Assembly (NCBI RefSeq): GCF_015645385.1
Contig: NZ_JADOET010000008.1
Location: 62,001 to 126,000 of the forward strand
DNA: 64,000 bases
Direction: 5' to 3'
Source of the DNA: Winogradskyella marina
GTDB lineage: Bacteria; Bacteroidota; Bacteroidia; Flavobacteriales; Flavobacteriaceae
The number at the start of each line of letters is the position of its first letter. Position 1 is the stretch's first letter. This document shows positions 44,021 through 54,806 of this stretch, piece by piece. Position numbers and translations under genes: made by a program. The notes under the pieces were generated by a model. The model was given only the letters and a program-made list of their open reading frames with translations. It made no database searches and was not told the DNA's origin.

Positions 44021-45709
44021 TTAAAAAGTAGCTGTTAAACTCAAATGAACTTTTGAGTCTGATAATTTAAATTGTCGGTTTTCAGTCTTTCCGCTAGAGT
44101 AGTTTAAACGGAATAATCCAGCGTTGGTCAATAAACCTAATCCAAAACCAAAACCAAAGAGCTTTTCTTTACTGTCTGTTAGTTTGTTCTCAAAATATGC
44201 AGCATCTAAAACCGAGTGCACATATATGTTGCTGCTTAAACGGTAGCGGTATTCTGTACTAAGTACACCATATAAATTAGCTACTAAACTGTTTTCTTCA
44301 AATCCACGAATAGAATTGATGCCTCCAAAACGAAACAGTTCATTATCTAAGTAGTTATCTGAAGTAAGTGTTGCTCCATTTATCCGAGTGTAAAAGCTAT
44401 TTTTGTTATTTAGGTTAAAAATTTTATACGTATCTAAAGTGAATACATTTTGCTGTTGTTTTTCTAAATCATTGGTTCTATTGCCAAAGCCAGATGAGAA
44501 ATCGAACCAAAAATTTATAGGAAATAAAGCATCGTAAAACTGAGATTTCATGTAGTTGTAATGGAGCGTATAATAATTGGATTTGTAATCGTTTAAAATA
44601 TCAGTATCATTTTCTAATAGGTTAGTCGATGTAGTGGAGGTGATGCCAACACCAACTTTATGCTGTGCATTAACCTGATAATTTATTTTAGCATATTGCT
44701 TAGCATTTAAAAACGTTGAGTCTTTTCTAAAAATGTTGAGACCAACCTGAAATCCAATTGGTGATCCAAATAAATAAGGCAAATCTGCATCAACGTTAAA
44801 GGTTTGTTGATCTATTTCGTCACTTTTGTAAAATAGATTCAAGGTTTCACCATAATTAAGGTTGTTAATAAGCCTTAAGTCTAAGTAGCCATCAAATTCA
44901 ATTTTATTAGTGTTTTCATTGGTTCCAAAACCTAAAAATCCATCAAAATTATTAGTTCTAGTTTTTTCTACATATATATATAGTGTCGTAGAGTCTTGTG
45001 TAAATAGAACTTCAGGTGCTTTAATTTTAGAGGCAAAGCGGAGCTCGTTTAGTAATTCAACCTTTTCTTTTATAGCATTTAGGTTGAAGGATTTTCCGGT
45101 TTTCAGTTTTAGAAAGTGTTTTAAATACGACTTCGGAAATTGCTCGTAACCTTTAATTAATATTTTATCGATGCGTCTTTTTTGGTTAGCGACCACTTTT
45201 AAGTTAGCTGATAATAACTCAGAATTCAACTTAGATATATTAATAAGTTGTAATGTCGAAAACGGATCGCCTTGTTCGGCAATTTTAGAGTTTAAATTTT
45301 CTAGATTAGATTCAAGCTCATTTATATGTAGCTCGAAATAACCGTCACGGATATTATAATTTAAAGACTTTAATAACTCAACATTAAAAGTAGAGTCAAA
45401 ATACACTCTAATTCTATTAATTCTATGTCCTAATATAAGGTGTGCTTTAAAAAGCGTGTCGTTTAGTTTGGTTATTTTTTCTGTACTTGTGTCAATATAG
45501 CCCTTTCTAATAACCTTCCCTTTTAAAAGATTGATTTCTGATTGGAGATCATTGTAAGAGGTAAAGGTTTCTGTATAGCCAATAGTGTCTATTATTTTAG
45601 TAGAGGTGTCGTTTTCTCCAATAACGGTCAGGTGAATAGATTGTGCCATCCCTAAGCTTGAAAAAACAGGGAACAGAATTAAAAAAACAATTCGGTTATA
45701 AAATGGCAT
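44021..45709 (-). CDS. Omp85-superfamily (BamA/TpsB-like) outer-membrane protein
   Basis: 562 aa with a signal peptide (FLILFPVFSSLGMAQS), POTRA-like modules (about 150-260, including IDKILIKGYEQFPKSYLKHF and LKTGKSFNLNAIKEKVELLN) and a 16-strand-type barrel with the Omp85 signature FRFGGINSIRGFEENS and a final strand ending in LSLTATF. It lacks the five POTRA units of BamA, so a TpsB/TamA-like or lineage-specific insertase/secretion role is more likely. It stands alone, upstream of and divergent from the ribosomal operon. Confidence 0.82.
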   Translation of the reverse strand: MPFYNRIVFLILFPVFSSLGMAQSIHLTVIGENDTSTKIIDTIGYTETFTSYNDLQSEINLLKGKVIRKGYIDTSTEKITKLNDTLFKAHLILGHRINRIRVYFDSTFNVELLKSLNYNIRDGYFELHINELESNLENLNSKIAEQGDPFSTLQLINISKLNSELLSANLKVVANQKRRIDKILIKGYEQFPKSYLKHFLKLKTGKSFNLNAIKEKVELLNELRFASKIKAPEVLFTQDSTTLYIYVEKTRTNNFDGFLGFGTNENTNKIEFDGYLDLRLINNLNYGETLNLFYKSDEIDQQTFNVDADLPYLFGSPIGFQVGLNIFRKDSTFLNAKQYAKINYQVNAQHKVGVGITSTTSTNLLENDTDILNDYKSNYYTLHYNYMKSQFYDALFPINFWFDFSSGFGNRTNDLEKQQQNVFTLDTYKIFNLNNKNSFYTRINGATLTSDNYLDNELFRFGGINSIRGFEENSLVANLYGVLSTEYRYRLSSNIYVHSVLDAAYFENKLTDSKEKLFGFGFGLGLLTNAGLFRLNYSSGKTENRQFKLSDSKVHLSLTATF

Positions 45710-45811
45710 TTGTAAGATATAAAATAGGTCTTATGGTAACGTAAAAATAAGTGATATTGTATAGTGATGAAATTAAAGTTTATAATTCTTTTAAAAATTA
45801 ATTATCAACTA

Positions 45812-45842
45812 TTTGAATTATAGATATAAATTACTACATTTG
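45812..45842 (+). promoter_or_regulatory. Main promoter of the ribosomal-protein superoperon
   Basis: TTTG at 45812-45815 and TACATTTG at 45835-45842 with 19 nt between them: the best -33/-7 match in the window. Transcription would begin around 45847, at a small CCTCA-AAAG-TGAGG hairpin, giving a leader of about 40 nt before rpsL. Confidence 0.85.
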
Positions 45843-45885
45843 CACCCCTCAAAAGTGAGGATTAATAAATTTTATATAGAAATAT

Positions 45886-46260
45886 ATGCCAACAATTTCA
45901 CAATTAGTACGAAAAGGAAGAGCCAAAATAACCAAGAAGAGTAAATCGGCTGCTTTAGATTCGTGTCCTCAAAGACGTGGTGTATGTACTCGTGTTTATA
46001 CAACGACACCTAAGAAACCTAACTCAGCAATGCGTAAGGTAGCAAGGGTTCGTTTAACAAACGGTAAAGAGGTAAATGCATACATTGGCGGTGAAGGTCA
46101 CAATTTACAAGAGCACTCGATAGTATTGGTTAGAGGTGGAAGGGTAAAAGATTTACCAGGAGTTAGATATCACATCGTTCGTGGTGCTTTAGATACAGCA
46201 GGTGTATCTGGAAGAACGCAACGTAGATCTAAGTATGGTGCAAAACGCCCTAAGAAGTAA
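45886..46260 (+). CDS. rpsL: 30S ribosomal protein S12
   Basis: Decoding-centre protein, 124 aa. The two loops that contact the A site are intact: [10 protein letters not shown] with Lys43 and Lys44, and [13 protein letters not shown] with Lys88. Lysine at these places is the streptomycin-sensitive form. It is the first gene of the superoperon, with a leader of about 40 nt. Its neighbours rpsG and fusA make up the classical str cluster. Confidence 0.98.
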   Translation: MPTISQLVRKGRAKITKKSKSAALDSCPQRRGVCTRVYTTTPKKPNSAMRKVARVRLTNGKEVNAYIGGEGHNLQEHSIVLVRGGRVKDLPGVRYHIVRGALDTAGVSGRTQRRSKYGAKRPKK

Positions 46261-46282
46261 TTTAAAACTTTAAGAAGAAGAC

Positions 46283-46759
46283 ATGAGAAAAAGAGCAGCA
46301 AAAAAGAGACCGCTTTTACCAGACCCAAGATTTAATGATCAGTTAGTGACGCGTTTCGTTAACATGATGATGTGGGACGGTAAGAAGTCTGTAGCTTTTA
46401 AAGTATTCTACGATGCAATTGATATTGTTGAGGAGAAAAAAAATGATGACGAAAAAACAGCTTTAGAAATTTGGAAAGAAGCTTTATCAAATGTGATGCC
46501 TCACGTAGAAGTACGTAGTCGTCGTGTTGGTGGTGCAACATTCCAGATTCCAATGCAGATTCGTCCAGATCGTAAGGTTTCAACTGCGATGAAATGGTTA
46601 ATTAGCTTTTCACGTAAAAGAAACGAAAAATCTATGGCGCAACGTTTAGCGGCAGAAGTTTTAGCAGCAGCTAAAGAAGAAGGGGCAGCAGTTAAGAAAA
46701 GAGCTGATACTCATAAAATGGCCGAAGCAAACAAAGCATTCTCACACTTTAGATTTTAA
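46283..46759 (+). CDS. rpsG: 30S ribosomal protein S7
   Basis: 158-aa primary binder of the 16S rRNA 3' major domain, which nucleates the 30S head and lines the E site. It opens [19 protein letters not shown] and has the conserved [19 protein letters not shown] beta-hairpin. It lies 22 nt after rpsL and 3 nt before fusA. Confidence 0.98.
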   Translation: MRKRAAKKRPLLPDPRFNDQLVTRFVNMMMWDGKKSVAFKVFYDAIDIVEEKKNDDEKTALEIWKEALSNVMPHVEVRSRRVGGATFQIPMQIRPDRKVSTAMKWLISFSRKRNEKSMAQRLAAEVLAAAKEEGAAVKKRADTHKMAEANKAFSHFRF

Positions 46760-46762
46760 GAA

Positions 46763-48889
46763 ATGGCAAGAGATTTAAAACTTACAAGAAATATAGGAAT
46801 TGCGGCTCATATTGATGCTGGTAAAACAACAACAACAGAGCGTATTCTTTTTTATACAGGTGTATCACATAAAATTGGTGAAGTTCATGATGGAGCTTCA
46901 ACAATGGACTGGATGGAGCAAGAAGCAGAAAGAGGTATTACAATTACGTCTGCTGCAACAACTTGTGATTGGACATTCCCAAAAGAAAATGGTGAGCCAA
47001 CTCCAGAAGCACAAGATTATCACTTTAATATTATTGACACACCAGGTCACGTTGATTTTACGGTAGAAGTTAACCGTTCATTACGTGTATTAGATGGTTT
47101 GGTGTTTTTATTTAGTGCAGTAGATGGTGTTGAGCCACAATCTGAAACTAACTGGAGACTAGCAGATAACTATAAAGTGCCTAGAATTGGTTTCGTTAAT
47201 AAAATGGACCGTCAGGGATCAGACTTCTTAAGTGTTTGTCAACAAGTTAAAGACATGTTGAAGTCAAACGCTGTGCCAATTGTATTAAATATTGGTGAAG
47301 AAGATAACTTCAAAGGGATTGTAGATTTAGTTAAAAACAGAGCTATAGTATGGCATGATGATAACTACGGATCTACTTTTGATGTTGTTGATATTCCAGA
47401 AGAAATGAAGGACGAAGTACGTAAGTATCGTGCTTTATTAATAGAAGAAGTTGCTAGTTACGATGAAAATCTACTAGAGAAATTCATGGAAGATGAAGAT
47501 TCTATTACAGAAGAGGAAGTGCACGCTGCACTTAGAGCTGCTGTAATGGATATGGCTATTATACCAATGGTATGTGGTTCTTCTTTCAAAAATAAAGGTG
47601 TTCAGTTCTTATTAGATGCTGTTTGTCGTTATTTACCTTCTCCTTTAGATAGAGATAGTGTAGTGGGAACAAACCCTAACACAGATGAAGAAGAGCGTAG
47701 AAAGCCAAGTGTAAAAGAACCGTTTTCAGCTTTAGCATTTAAGATTGCTACGGATCCTTTCGTAGGTCGTTTAGCTTTCTTTAGAGCTTATTCTGGTCGT
47801 TTAGATGCAGGTTCTTATATCTTGAACAACCGTTCAGGTAAAAAAGAACGTATTTCTCGTATCTACCAAATGCACTCTAACAAACAAAATGCTATCGATT
47901 TTATTGAGGCAGGAGATATTGGAGCGGCAGTAGGATTTAAAGATATTAAGACTGGTGATACCATGTCTGATGAAAAGCATCCTATCGTTTTAGAATCTAT
48001 GGACTTTCCAGATCCCGTAATTGGTATCGCAGTAGAGCCTAAGACTAAAGCAGATGTTGATAAGTTAGGTATGGCTTTAGCTAAATTAGCTGAAGAAGAT
48101 CCAACGTTTACAGCGCGTACAGATGAGTCTTCGGGTCAAACAATTATATCAGGAATGGGTGAGCTTCACTTAGATATTATTGTAGATCGTTTAAAAAGAG
48201 AATTTAAAGTTGAGGTTAACCAAGGTCAGCCACAAGTTGAATATAAAGAAGCTATTACACAAGCTGCAGATCATAGAGAGGTTTATAAGAAACAATCTGG
48301 TGGTCGTGGTAAATTTGCTGATATCGTATTTACGATTGAGCCGGCAGATGAAGGTGTAGTAGGATTACAGTTTGAGTCTACTATTAAAGGTGGTAACGTT
48401 CCTAAAGAATTTATCCCTTCAATTGAAAAAGGATTTAAAATGGCAATGACCAATGGTCCTTTAGCAGGATTCGAAGTTGATTCTATGAAAGTAACTTTAA
48501 AGGATGGATCTTACCACGATGTGGATTCTGATCAATTATCTTTCGAATTAGCAGCGAAATTAGGATTTAAAAATTCTGCAAAAGCAGCTAAGGCGGTTAT
48601 AATGGAACCTATTATGAAACTTGAGGTGATTACACCAGAAGAAAACATGGGTGATATTGTTGGTGACTTAAATAGAAGAAGAGGACAAATGAGTAGCATG
48701 GGAGATAGAGCTGGTGCAAAAACTGTAAAAGCTACTGTGCCATTATCTGAAATGTTTGGATATGTAACAACGTTAAGAACATTATCTTCGGGTAGAGCTA
48801 CATCTACAATGGAATTTTCTCACTATGAGCAAACACCACAGAACGTATCAGAAGAAGTAATCAAAGCAGCTAAAGGCGTTGAATCGTAA
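46763..48889 (+). CDS. fusA: Elongation factor G
   Basis: 708-aa translocation GTPase. G1 AHIDAGKTT (15-23), G3 DTPGHVDF, G4 NKMDR; domains II-V follow ([16 protein letters not shown] of domain III; the C-terminal EF-G domain V with [20 protein letters not shown]). In many bacteria tuf follows fusA; here rpsJ follows directly after 11 nt, as is common in Bacteroidota. Confidence 0.98.
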   Translation: MARDLKLTRNIGIAAHIDAGKTTTTERILFYTGVSHKIGEVHDGASTMDWMEQEAERGITITSAATTCDWTFPKENGEPTPEAQDYHFNIIDTPGHVDFTVEVNRSLRVLDGLVFLFSAVDGVEPQSETNWRLADNYKVPRIGFVNKMDRQGSDFLSVCQQVKDMLKSNAVPIVLNIGEEDNFKGIVDLVKNRAIVWHDDNYGSTFDVVDIPEEMKDEVRKYRALLIEEVASYDENLLEKFMEDEDSITEEEVHAALRAAVMDMAIIPMVCGSSFKNKGVQFLLDAVCRYLPSPLDRDSVVGTNPNTDEEERRKPSVKEPFSALAFKIATDPFVGRLAFFRAYSGRLDAGSYILNNRSGKKERISRIYQMHSNKQNAIDFIEAGDIGAAVGFKDIKTGDTMSDEKHPIVLESMDFPDPVIGIAVEPKTKADVDKLGMALAKLAEEDPTFTARTDESSGQTIISGMGELHLDIIVDRLKREFKVEVNQGQPQVEYKEAITQAADHREVYKKQSGGRGKFADIVFTIEPADEGVVGLQFESTIKGGNVPKEFIPSIEKGFKMAMTNGPLAGFEVDSMKVTLKDGSYHDVDSDQLSFELAAKLGFKNSAKAAKAVIMEPIMKLEVITPEENMGDIVGDLNRRRGQMSSMGDRAGAKTVKATVPLSEMFGYVTTLRTLSSGRATSTMEFSHYEQTPQNVSEEVIKAAKGVES

Positions 48890-48900
48890 ATCTTAAGAAA

Positions 48901-49206
48901 ATGAGTCAAAAAATCAGAATAAAATTAAAATCTTACGATCACAACTTAGTAGACAAGTCTGCTGATAAGATTGTAAAAACAGTTAAAAGTACAGGTGCAG
49001 TAGTAACAGGACCAATCCCGTTACCAACACACAAGAAAATTTTCACTGTATTACGTTCACCACACGTAAACAAGAAATCAAGAGAACAATTTCAATTAAG
49101 CTCTTATAAGCGTTTATTAGATATTTACTCTTCGTCATCAAAAACGATTGATGCGTTAATGAAACTTGAATTACCAAGTGGAGTAGAAGTAGAAATCAAA
49201 GTGTAA
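48901..49206 (+). CDS. rpsJ: 30S ribosomal protein S10
   Basis: 101 aa, 30S head protein and, in other bacteria, the NusE antitermination factor. Conserved [20 protein letters not shown] and the long loop [20 protein letters not shown]. It is followed by an unusually long 170-nt gap before rplC, which holds hairpins. Confidence 0.98.
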   Translation: MSQKIRIKLKSYDHNLVDKSADKIVKTVKSTGAVVTGPIPLPTHKKIFTVLRSPHVNKKSREQFQLSSYKRLLDIYSSSSKTIDALMKLELPSGVEVEIKV

Positions 49207-49376
49207 TTACACACTTACATGTCCTAAGCTGCGAGCGAGGGAAAAACGGTAAAAATACAATTCAAGGCTGAAACGTATTTTTCAGCCTTGAATATTTAAT
49301 AAGGATAAGTCGCGACTTGTCCATCAAAAACAAACAATCGGTCAATTCGCGAGTTGACTAAACTAAAAAGAAAAAC
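49207..49376 (+). promoter_or_regulatory. Structured intercistronic leader before rplC
   Basis: In a cluster where gaps are usually under 25 nt, this 170-nt stretch contains three foldable elements. The first is ATTCAAGGCTGAA-N8-TTCAGCCTTGAAT (49260-49293, 13-bp perfect arms). The second is a near-perfect palindrome around AAGTCGCGACTT (49308-49327). The third is GTCAATTCGCGAGTTGAC (49341-49358). No T-run follows, so they are not simple terminators. An autoregulatory r-protein leader is a reasonable inference. Confidence 0.6.
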
Positions 49377-49994
49377 ATGTCTGGGTTAATTGGAAAAAAA
49401 ATCGGTATGACCAGCATTTTCGACGAAAATGGAAAGAACATTCCATGTACAGTAATCGAAGCTGGACCATGTATCGTTACCCAAGTCAGAACTGAAGAAG
49501 TGGATGGTTATTCAGCACTTCAATTAGGTTTCGATGACGCGACAGAAAAAAGCGCTACTAAAGCAGACTTAGGTCATGCTAAAAAAGCGGGTACTTCTGT
49601 AAAACGCAAAGTTGTTGAATTCAAAGGTTTTGATGCGGAGTACAAATTAGGTGATGCTATTACAGTAGAACAATTTATTGAAGGGGAATTTGTAGATGTT
49701 GCAGGTACTTCTAAAGGTAAAGGATTTCAAGGTGTAGTAAAACGTCACGGATTCGGTGGTGTAGGTCAAGCAACGCATGGTCAACATAACCGTTTAAGAG
49801 CTCCAGGTTCTATTGGTGCAGCTTCTTATCCTGCGAGAGTATTCAAAGGAATGAAGATGGCCGGAAGAATGGGTGGTGAAACAGTAAAAGTTCAAAATTT
49901 AAGAGTTTATAAAGTAGTTCCAGAAAAGAACTTACTAGTGGTAAAAGGATGTGTTCCTGGTCACAAGAATTCTTATGTAATCATTGAGAAGTAA
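49377..49994 (+). CDS. rplC: 50S ribosomal protein L3
   Basis: 205-aa early-assembly protein with an extension that reaches the peptidyl-transferase centre. [15 protein letters not shown] at the start and [20 protein letters not shown] in the central loop are conserved. The stop codon overlaps the rplD start by one base (TAATG). A structured 170-nt leader precedes it. Confidence 0.98.
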   Translation: MSGLIGKKIGMTSIFDENGKNIPCTVIEAGPCIVTQVRTEEVDGYSALQLGFDDATEKSATKADLGHAKKAGTSVKRKVVEFKGFDAEYKLGDAITVEQFIEGEFVDVAGTSKGKGFQGVVKRHGFGGVGQATHGQHNRLRAPGSIGAASYPARVFKGMKMAGRMGGETVKVQNLRVYKVVPEKNLLVVKGCVPGHKNSYVIIEK

Positions 49995-50623
49995 TGAAGG
50001 TAGCAGTTTTAGATATAAACGGAAAAGATACGGGTAGACAAGCTGAGCTTTCTAAAGACGTATTCGCTATAGAGCCTAATAATCACGCTGTCTATTTAGA
50101 TGTTAAGCAATACTTAGCAAATCAAAGACAGGGAACGCATAAGGCAAAAGAAAGAGCAGAAATTGCTGGAAGTACACGTAAGATTAAAAAACAAAAAGGA
50201 ACAGGTACTGCACGTGCTGGTTCTATAAAGTCTGGTGTATTTAAAGGTGGTGGTCGTATGTTTGGTCCTAGACCAAGAAACTACAGTTTTAAATTAAACA
50301 AAACGTTAAAGCGATTAGCACGTAAATCTGCCTTAAGTATTAAAGCAAATGATAAGTCAATTTTAGTATTAGAAGACTTCAATTTTGAAGCACCAAAGAC
50401 TAAAAATTTCCTTAATGTTTTAAAGGCTTTAGAGGTAGAAAACAAAAAATCTCTTATTGTGTTGGGTGGTACAAATAATAATGTATATTTGTCCTCACGC
50501 AATTTTAAAGGTTCTGAAGTGGTAACTGCTTCAGAATTAAGTACTTATAAAATTATGAATGCTAACAAAGTTATTCTAATTGAAAGTGCTTTAGAAGGAA
50601 TTGAAACGAATTTAAGTAAATAG
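49994..50623 (+). CDS. rplD: 50S ribosomal protein L4
   Basis: 209 aa; its extended loop lines the nascent-peptide exit tunnel ([31 protein letters not shown]). In E. coli L4 is the autoregulator of the S10 operon; here the structured leader sits before rplC rather than before rpsJ. The ATG overlaps the rplC stop. Confidence 0.97.
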   Translation: MKVAVLDINGKDTGRQAELSKDVFAIEPNNHAVYLDVKQYLANQRQGTHKAKERAEIAGSTRKIKKQKGTGTARAGSIKSGVFKGGGRMFGPRPRNYSFKLNKTLKRLARKSALSIKANDKSILVLEDFNFEAPKTKNFLNVLKALEVENKKSLIVLGGTNNNVYLSSRNFKGSEVVTASELSTYKIMNANKVILIESALEGIETNLSK

Positions 50624-50628
50624 AACAG

Positions 50629-50919
50629 ATGAGTATCTTAAAAAAACCTATAATCACAGAAAAAGCAACCATGCAAAGTGAGTTGTTAAATGCGTATGCA
50701 TTTGAAGTGTGCACAAAGGCGAACAAGGTAGAAATCAAAAAAGCGGTAGAAGCTGCTTATGGAGTTTCTGTTGAAAAAGTTCGTACAATAAATGTCCGTC
50801 CAGATCGTAAGACCAAGTTTACAAAAACTGGTGTTCAACATGGTAAAACAAATGCTGTTAAAAAAGCAATTGTACAACTGGCGGAAGGTGAAACAATAGA
50901 TTTATACACTAACATGTAA
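50629..50919 (+). CDS. rplW: 50S ribosomal protein L23
   Basis: 96-aa protein at the tunnel exit, docking site for trigger factor and SRP. Conserved KKPIITEKAT start and VEKVRTINVRPDRKTKF. It is 5 nt after rplD. Confidence 0.97.
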   Translation: MSILKKPIITEKATMQSELLNAYAFEVCTKANKVEIKKAVEAAYGVSVEKVRTINVRPDRKTKFTKTGVQHGKTNAVKKAIVQLAEGETIDLYTNM

Positions 50920-50931
50920 TTTTAGACATTA

Positions 50932-51759
50932 ATGTCAGTAAGAAAATTAAAACCGATCACATCAGGTCAGCGATTTAGAGTAGTAAATGGTTTTGACGCC
51001 ATTACTACTGATAAGCCGGAGAAAAGCTTGCTTGCTCCGAAAAAACGATCAGGTGGTAGAAACAGTCAAGGAAAAATGACCATACGCCAAGTAGGTGGAG
51101 GTCATAAGAAGAGGTATCGTATTATCGATTTCAAACGTAACAAAGCGGGAATTCCTGCAGAAGTTAAGTCAATTGAATACGATCCAAACAGAACAGCATT
51201 TATTGCGCTATTAAACTATCAAGATGGTGAGAAACGTTACGTTGTCGCTCAGAATGGTTTACAAGTAGGGCAAAATATAGTGTCTGGTGAAAAAGGTATC
51301 GCTCCAGAAATTGGAAACGCAATGCCTTTAAGTGAAATACCATTAGGTACAATTATTTCTTGTATTGAGTTACGTCCTGGACAAGGAGCTGTTATGGCTC
51401 GTAGTGCTGGTTCGTTTGCTCAGTTAATGGCAAGAGGTGATAAATTTGCATCTGTAAAGTTACCATCTGGAGAAACGAGATTAATTCTTGTAACTTGTAT
51501 GGCTACTGTTGGAGCAATTTCAAATTCAGATCATCAATTGTTAGTATCTGGTAAAGCAGGTAGAAGCAGATGGTTAGGTAGACGTCCAAGAGTAAGACCA
51601 GTAGTAATGAACCCAGTCGATCACCCAATGGGTGGTGGTGAAGGTAAGTCTTCAGGAGGTCATCCAAGAAATAGAAACGGTGTACCTGCTAAAGGTTACA
51701 GAACGCGTTCTAAGACAAAGTCGAGTAATAAGTATATTGTAGAACGTAGAAAGAAATAA
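50932..51759 (+). CDS. rplB: 50S ribosomal protein L2
   Basis: 275-aa protein essential for subunit association and peptidyl transfer. N-terminal [14 protein letters not shown], the [18 protein letters not shown] [20 protein letters not shown] segment, and the catalytic-loop region [19 protein letters not shown] with the conserved histidine. It is 12 nt after rplW. Confidence 0.98.
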   Translation: MSVRKLKPITSGQRFRVVNGFDAITTDKPEKSLLAPKKRSGGRNSQGKMTIRQVGGGHKKRYRIIDFKRNKAGIPAEVKSIEYDPNRTAFIALLNYQDGEKRYVVAQNGLQVGQNIVSGEKGIAPEIGNAMPLSEIPLGTIISCIELRPGQGAVMARSAGSFAQLMARGDKFASVKLPSGETRLILVTCMATVGAISNSDHQLLVSGKAGRSRWLGRRPRVRPVVMNPVDHPMGGGEGKSSGGHPRNRNGVPAKGYRTRSKTKSSNKYIVERRKK

Positions 51760-51769
51760 TTAAGATAGT

Positions 51770-52048
51770 ATGGCACGTTCATTAAAAAAAGGACCTTATA
51801 TCCACTATAAATTAGATAAGAAAGTTGCAGAAAATGTAGCTTCTAACAAAAAGACAGTCATTAAGACATGGTCTAGAGCATCAATGATTTCTCCAGATTT
51901 CGTTGGTCAGACTATAGCTGTTCACAATGGTCGTCAATTTGTTCCAGTATTTGTTACTGAAAATATGGTAGGTCATAAATTAGGAGAATTTTCACCAACA
52001 CGATCTTTTAGAGGTCATGCAGGTGCTAAGAATAAAGGTAAAAAATAA
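51770..52048 (+). CDS. rpsS: 30S ribosomal protein S19
   Basis: 92-aa 30S head protein forming bridge B1a with 23S rRNA. Begins [15 protein letters not shown]; conserved [20 protein letters not shown] and [16 protein letters not shown]. It is 10 nt after rplB. Confidence 0.98.
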   Translation: MARSLKKGPYIHYKLDKKVAENVASNKKTVIKTWSRASMISPDFVGQTIAVHNGRQFVPVFVTENMVGHKLGEFSPTRSFRGHAGAKNKGKK

Positions 52049-52053
52049 GAATC

Positions 52054-52461
52054 ATGGGAAGTCGTAAAAAACAAATGGCGGAAGCTATTAAAGCTGAGAA
52101 AAAGCAGGTTGCTTTTGCAAAGCTAAATAACTGTCCTACATCACCTAGAAAAATGCGTTTAGTAGCGGATTTAGTAAGAGGTGAAAAGGCAGAGAAAGCT
52201 CTTCAGATTCTTAGATTTAGTTCAAAAGAAGCGTCTCGTCGTTTAGAGAAACTTGTAATGTCTGCAATTGCAAACTGGCAAGCTAAAAACGAAGATGCTG
52301 ATGTTGAAGAAGCTAAATTGTTTATCAAAGAAATTAGAGTAGATGGTGGAACTATGTTAAAGCGTTTGCGTCCGGCACCTCAAGGTAGAGCACACAGAAT
52401 AAGAAAAAGATCTAACCACGTAACTGTGGTAGTAGATGCAATAAATAAAACACAAAGCTAA
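52054..52461 (+). CDS. rplV: 50S ribosomal protein L22
   Basis: 135 aa, slightly longer than E. coli L22 (110 aa) through a basic N-terminal stretch. The core includes [17 protein letters not shown], and the tunnel-lining beta-hairpin is [18 protein letters not shown]. It is 5 nt after rpsS. Confidence 0.97.
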   Translation: MGSRKKQMAEAIKAEKKQVAFAKLNNCPTSPRKMRLVADLVRGEKAEKALQILRFSSKEASRRLEKLVMSAIANWQAKNEDADVEEAKLFIKEIRVDGGTMLKRLRPAPQGRAHRIRKRSNHVTVVVDAINKTQS

Positions 52462-52470
52462 GACAGAGAT

Positions 52471-53190
52471 ATGGGACAAAAGACAAATCCAATCGGGAAT
52501 CGCTTAGGAATTATCAGAGGATGGGAATCTAACTGGTACGGAGGAAACGATTATGGTGATAAACTTGCCGAAGACGATAAGATTAGAAAGTATATTCATG
52601 CTCGTCTATCTAAAGCTAGTGTAAGTAGAGTAATTATTGAGCGTACGCTTAAACTTGTAACCGTTACTATTACTACTGCTAGACCTGGTATTATTATCGG
52701 AAAAGGTGGCCAAGAAGTAGATAAGTTAAAAGAAGAGCTTAAGAAAATTACTGGTAAAGAGGTTCAATTGAACATCTTTGAGATTAAAAGACCTGAACTA
52801 GATGCATATTTAGTAGCAGCAAGTGTTGCTCGTCAAATTGAAAGCCGAATTTCATACAGACGTGCAATAAAAATGGCTATTGCCGCTGCCATACGTATGA
52901 ATGCTGAAGGAATTAAAATTCAGATTAGTGGTCGTTTAAACGGAGCTGAAATGGCACGTCAAGAACACTATAAAGAAGGACGTATTCCTTTGTCTACTTT
53001 TAGAGCTGATATTGATTATGCTCTAGTAGAAGCACATACTACTTATGGTAGATTGGGCATCAAAGTTTGGATAATGAAAGGCGAAGTATATGGAAAAAGA
53101 GAACTTTCTCCATTAGTTGGTTTATCTAAGCAGCAAAAAGGTAAAGGTGGACGTGGTGGAAACAAGAACCAATCTCGTCGTAGAAAGTAA
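52471..53190 (+). CDS. rpsC: 30S ribosomal protein S3
   Basis: 239 aa. [20 protein letters not shown] is followed by a KH domain with the GxxG-type loop [13 protein letters not shown], and the mRNA-entry lysine/arginine region. The C-terminal tail is Gly/Lys/Arg-rich. It is 9 nt after rplV. Confidence 0.98.
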   Translation: MGQKTNPIGNRLGIIRGWESNWYGGNDYGDKLAEDDKIRKYIHARLSKASVSRVIIERTLKLVTVTITTARPGIIIGKGGQEVDKLKEELKKITGKEVQLNIFEIKRPELDAYLVAASVARQIESRISYRRAIKMAIAAAIRMNAEGIKIQISGRLNGAEMARQEHYKEGRIPLSTFRADIDYALVEAHTTYGRLGIKVWIMKGEVYGKRELSPLVGLSKQQKGKGGRGGNKNQSRRRK

Positions 53191-53210
53191 TTTTTTAAAG
53201 AAAAGAAAAA

Positions 53211-53630
53211 ATGTTACAGCCTAAAAGAACAAAATTTCGTAAGCAGCAAAAAGGACGTATGAAAGGAAATGCGGGAAGAGGTCATTTGTTATCAAATGGT
53301 ACTTTCGGTATTAAATCATTAGACGCGTCATTTATAACTGCACGTCAAATAGAAGCAGCGCGTATTGCAGCTACTCGTTACATGAAAAGAGAAGGATCGT
53401 TATGGATTAAAATATTTCCAGACAAGCCTATTACAAAGAAACCTCTTGAAGTACGTATGGGTAAAGGTAAAGGTGCCGTTGAATATTGGGCAGCAGTTGT
53501 AAAACCAGGACGTATGTTATTTGAAATTAGTGGTGTGCCATTAGAAACAGCTCAAGAAGCTCTTCGTTTGGCAGCACAAAAACTTCCTGTAAAAACTAAG
53601 TTTATCATAGCTAGAGATTACGAAGCTTAA
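53211..53630 (+). CDS. rplP: 50S ribosomal protein L16
   Basis: 139-aa protein near the A-site tRNA elbow. [20 protein letters not shown] start, [20 protein letters not shown] and [14 protein letters not shown] are conserved. It is 20 nt after rpsC. Confidence 0.98.
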   Translation: MLQPKRTKFRKQQKGRMKGNAGRGHLLSNGTFGIKSLDASFITARQIEAARIAATRYMKREGSLWIKIFPDKPITKKPLEVRMGKGKGAVEYWAAVVKPGRMLFEISGVPLETAQEALRLAAQKLPVKTKFIIARDYEA

Positions 53631-53642
53631 TAGAAAGATATT

Positions 53643-53834
53643 ATGAAGCAATCAGAAATTAAACAGCTTTCAACAGCTGAGTTACAAGAGAAACTTAGTG
53701 AATCTAAAAAGAGTTATACGGACCTGAAAATGGCTCACACTATATCTCCGTTAGATAATCCAATCCAGTTACGCGTTGCACGTCGCACAGTAGCTAGAGT
53801 GGCAACAGAATTAACTAAAAGAGACGTACAATAA
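53643..53834 (+). CDS. rpmC: 50S ribosomal protein L29
   Basis: 63-aa all-helical protein near the tunnel exit (LSTAELQEKLSESKKSYTDL; NPIQLRVARRTVARV). It is 12 nt after rplP. Confidence 0.96.
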   Translation: MKQSEIKQLSTAELQEKLSESKKSYTDLKMAHTISPLDNPIQLRVARRTVARVATELTKRDVQ

Positions 53835-53851
53835 TCGTATTCTGCTGAAAG

Positions 53852-54109
53852 ATGGAAAAAAGAAACTTAAGAAAAGAACGTATAGGGATCGTAACGAGTA
53901 ACAAAATGGAGAAATCTATTGTTGTTTCAGAAGTTAAGAAAGTAAAACACCCTATGTATGGAAAATTCGTGTTAAAGACTAAGAAATATGTCGCACACGA
54001 TGAGACAAACGACTGCAACGAAGGAGATACAGTAAAGATCATGGAAACACGACCTTTAAGTAAATCTAAATGTTGGAGATTAGTAGAAATAATTGAAAGA
54101 GCGAAGTAA
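53852..54109 (+). CDS. rpsQ: 30S ribosomal protein S17
   Basis: 85-aa OB-fold primary binder of the 16S 5' domain. [19 protein letters not shown] start, [19 protein letters not shown] and [15 protein letters not shown]. It is 17 nt after rpmC; rplN follows after 2 nt. Confidence 0.97.
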   Translation: MEKRNLRKERIGIVTSNKMEKSIVVSEVKKVKHPMYGKFVLKTKKYVAHDETNDCNEGDTVKIMETRPLSKSKCWRLVEIIERAK

Positions 54110-54111
54110 TT

Positions 54112-54480
54112 ATGTTACAACAAGAATCAAGATTAAAAGTAGCTGATAATACTGGTGCAAAGGAAGTTTTAACTATCCGTGTACTAGGAGGAACTAAAAG
54201 AAGATATGCTTCTGTAGGAGATAAAATTGTAGTATCTGTTAAAGATGCCACTCCAAACGGACAAATCAAAAAAGGTGCTGTTTCTACAGCAGTTGTGGTT
54301 CGTACAGCTAAAGAGGTAAGACGTCCAGATGGATCTTACATTAGATTTGACGATAACGCATGTGTACTATTAAATCCTCAAGGGGAAATGAGAGGAACTC
54401 GTGTTTTTGGACCTGTAGCTAGAGAACTTCGTGATAAACAATTCATGAAAATTGTATCATTGGCACCAGAAGTGCTTTAA
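54112..54480 (+). CDS. rplN: 50S ribosomal protein L14
   Basis: 122 aa at the subunit interface. [20 protein letters not shown] start and [20 protein letters not shown] are conserved. It is the first gene of the spc-type section of the cluster, with no promoter of its own visible. Confidence 0.98.
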   Translation: MLQQESRLKVADNTGAKEVLTIRVLGGTKRRYASVGDKIVVSVKDATPNGQIKKGAVSTAVVVRTAKEVRRPDGSYIRFDDNACVLLNPQGEMRGTRVFGPVARELRDKQFMKIVSLAPEVL

Positions 54481-54492
54481 TTGATAAATAAA

Positions 54493-54804
54493 ATGACAAA
54501 GCTTAAAATAAAATCAGGAGATACAGTACAAGTAATTGCTGGTGATCACAAAGGATCAGAAGGTAAAGTACTTAAAGTATTAATAGATAAGAACAAAGCC
54601 ATCGTAGAGGGTGTAAACATGGTTAAGAAACATACGAAACCAAGTGCACAAAATCCTCAAGGTGGAATTGTAGAGAAAGAAGCATCTATTCATATTTCTA
54701 ACTTATCGTTGTTAACTTCAAAAGGAGAAACAACAAGAGTTGGTTATAAAATGGATGGAGATAATAAAGTGAGATTTTCTAAAAAATCTAATGAAGTAAT
54801 TTAA
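54493..54804 (+). CDS. rplX: 50S ribosomal protein L24
   Basis: 103 aa from ATG 54493; the frame also has a TTG at 54481 right after the rplN stop, but the KOW motif protein normally begins [20 protein letters not shown] motif at residues about 7-33 ([13 protein letters not shown]). Initiates 50S assembly. rplE follows after 2 nt. Confidence 0.95.
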   Translation: MTKLKIKSGDTVQVIAGDHKGSEGKVLKVLIDKNKAIVEGVNMVKKHTKPSAQNPQGGIVEKEASIHISNLSLLTSKGETTRVGYKMDGDNKVRFSKKSNEVI

Positions 54805-54806
54805 CT

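Noticed and set aside
38699..45709. A complete polysaccharide utilisation locus
   Set aside because: Only the SusC/SusD pair is present; no glycoside hydrolase, lyase, sulfatase or dedicated regulator lies next to it.
54481..54492. TTG start for L24
   Set aside because: It directly follows the rplN stop; the ATG at 54493 gives the normal [10 protein letters not shown] start of L24.
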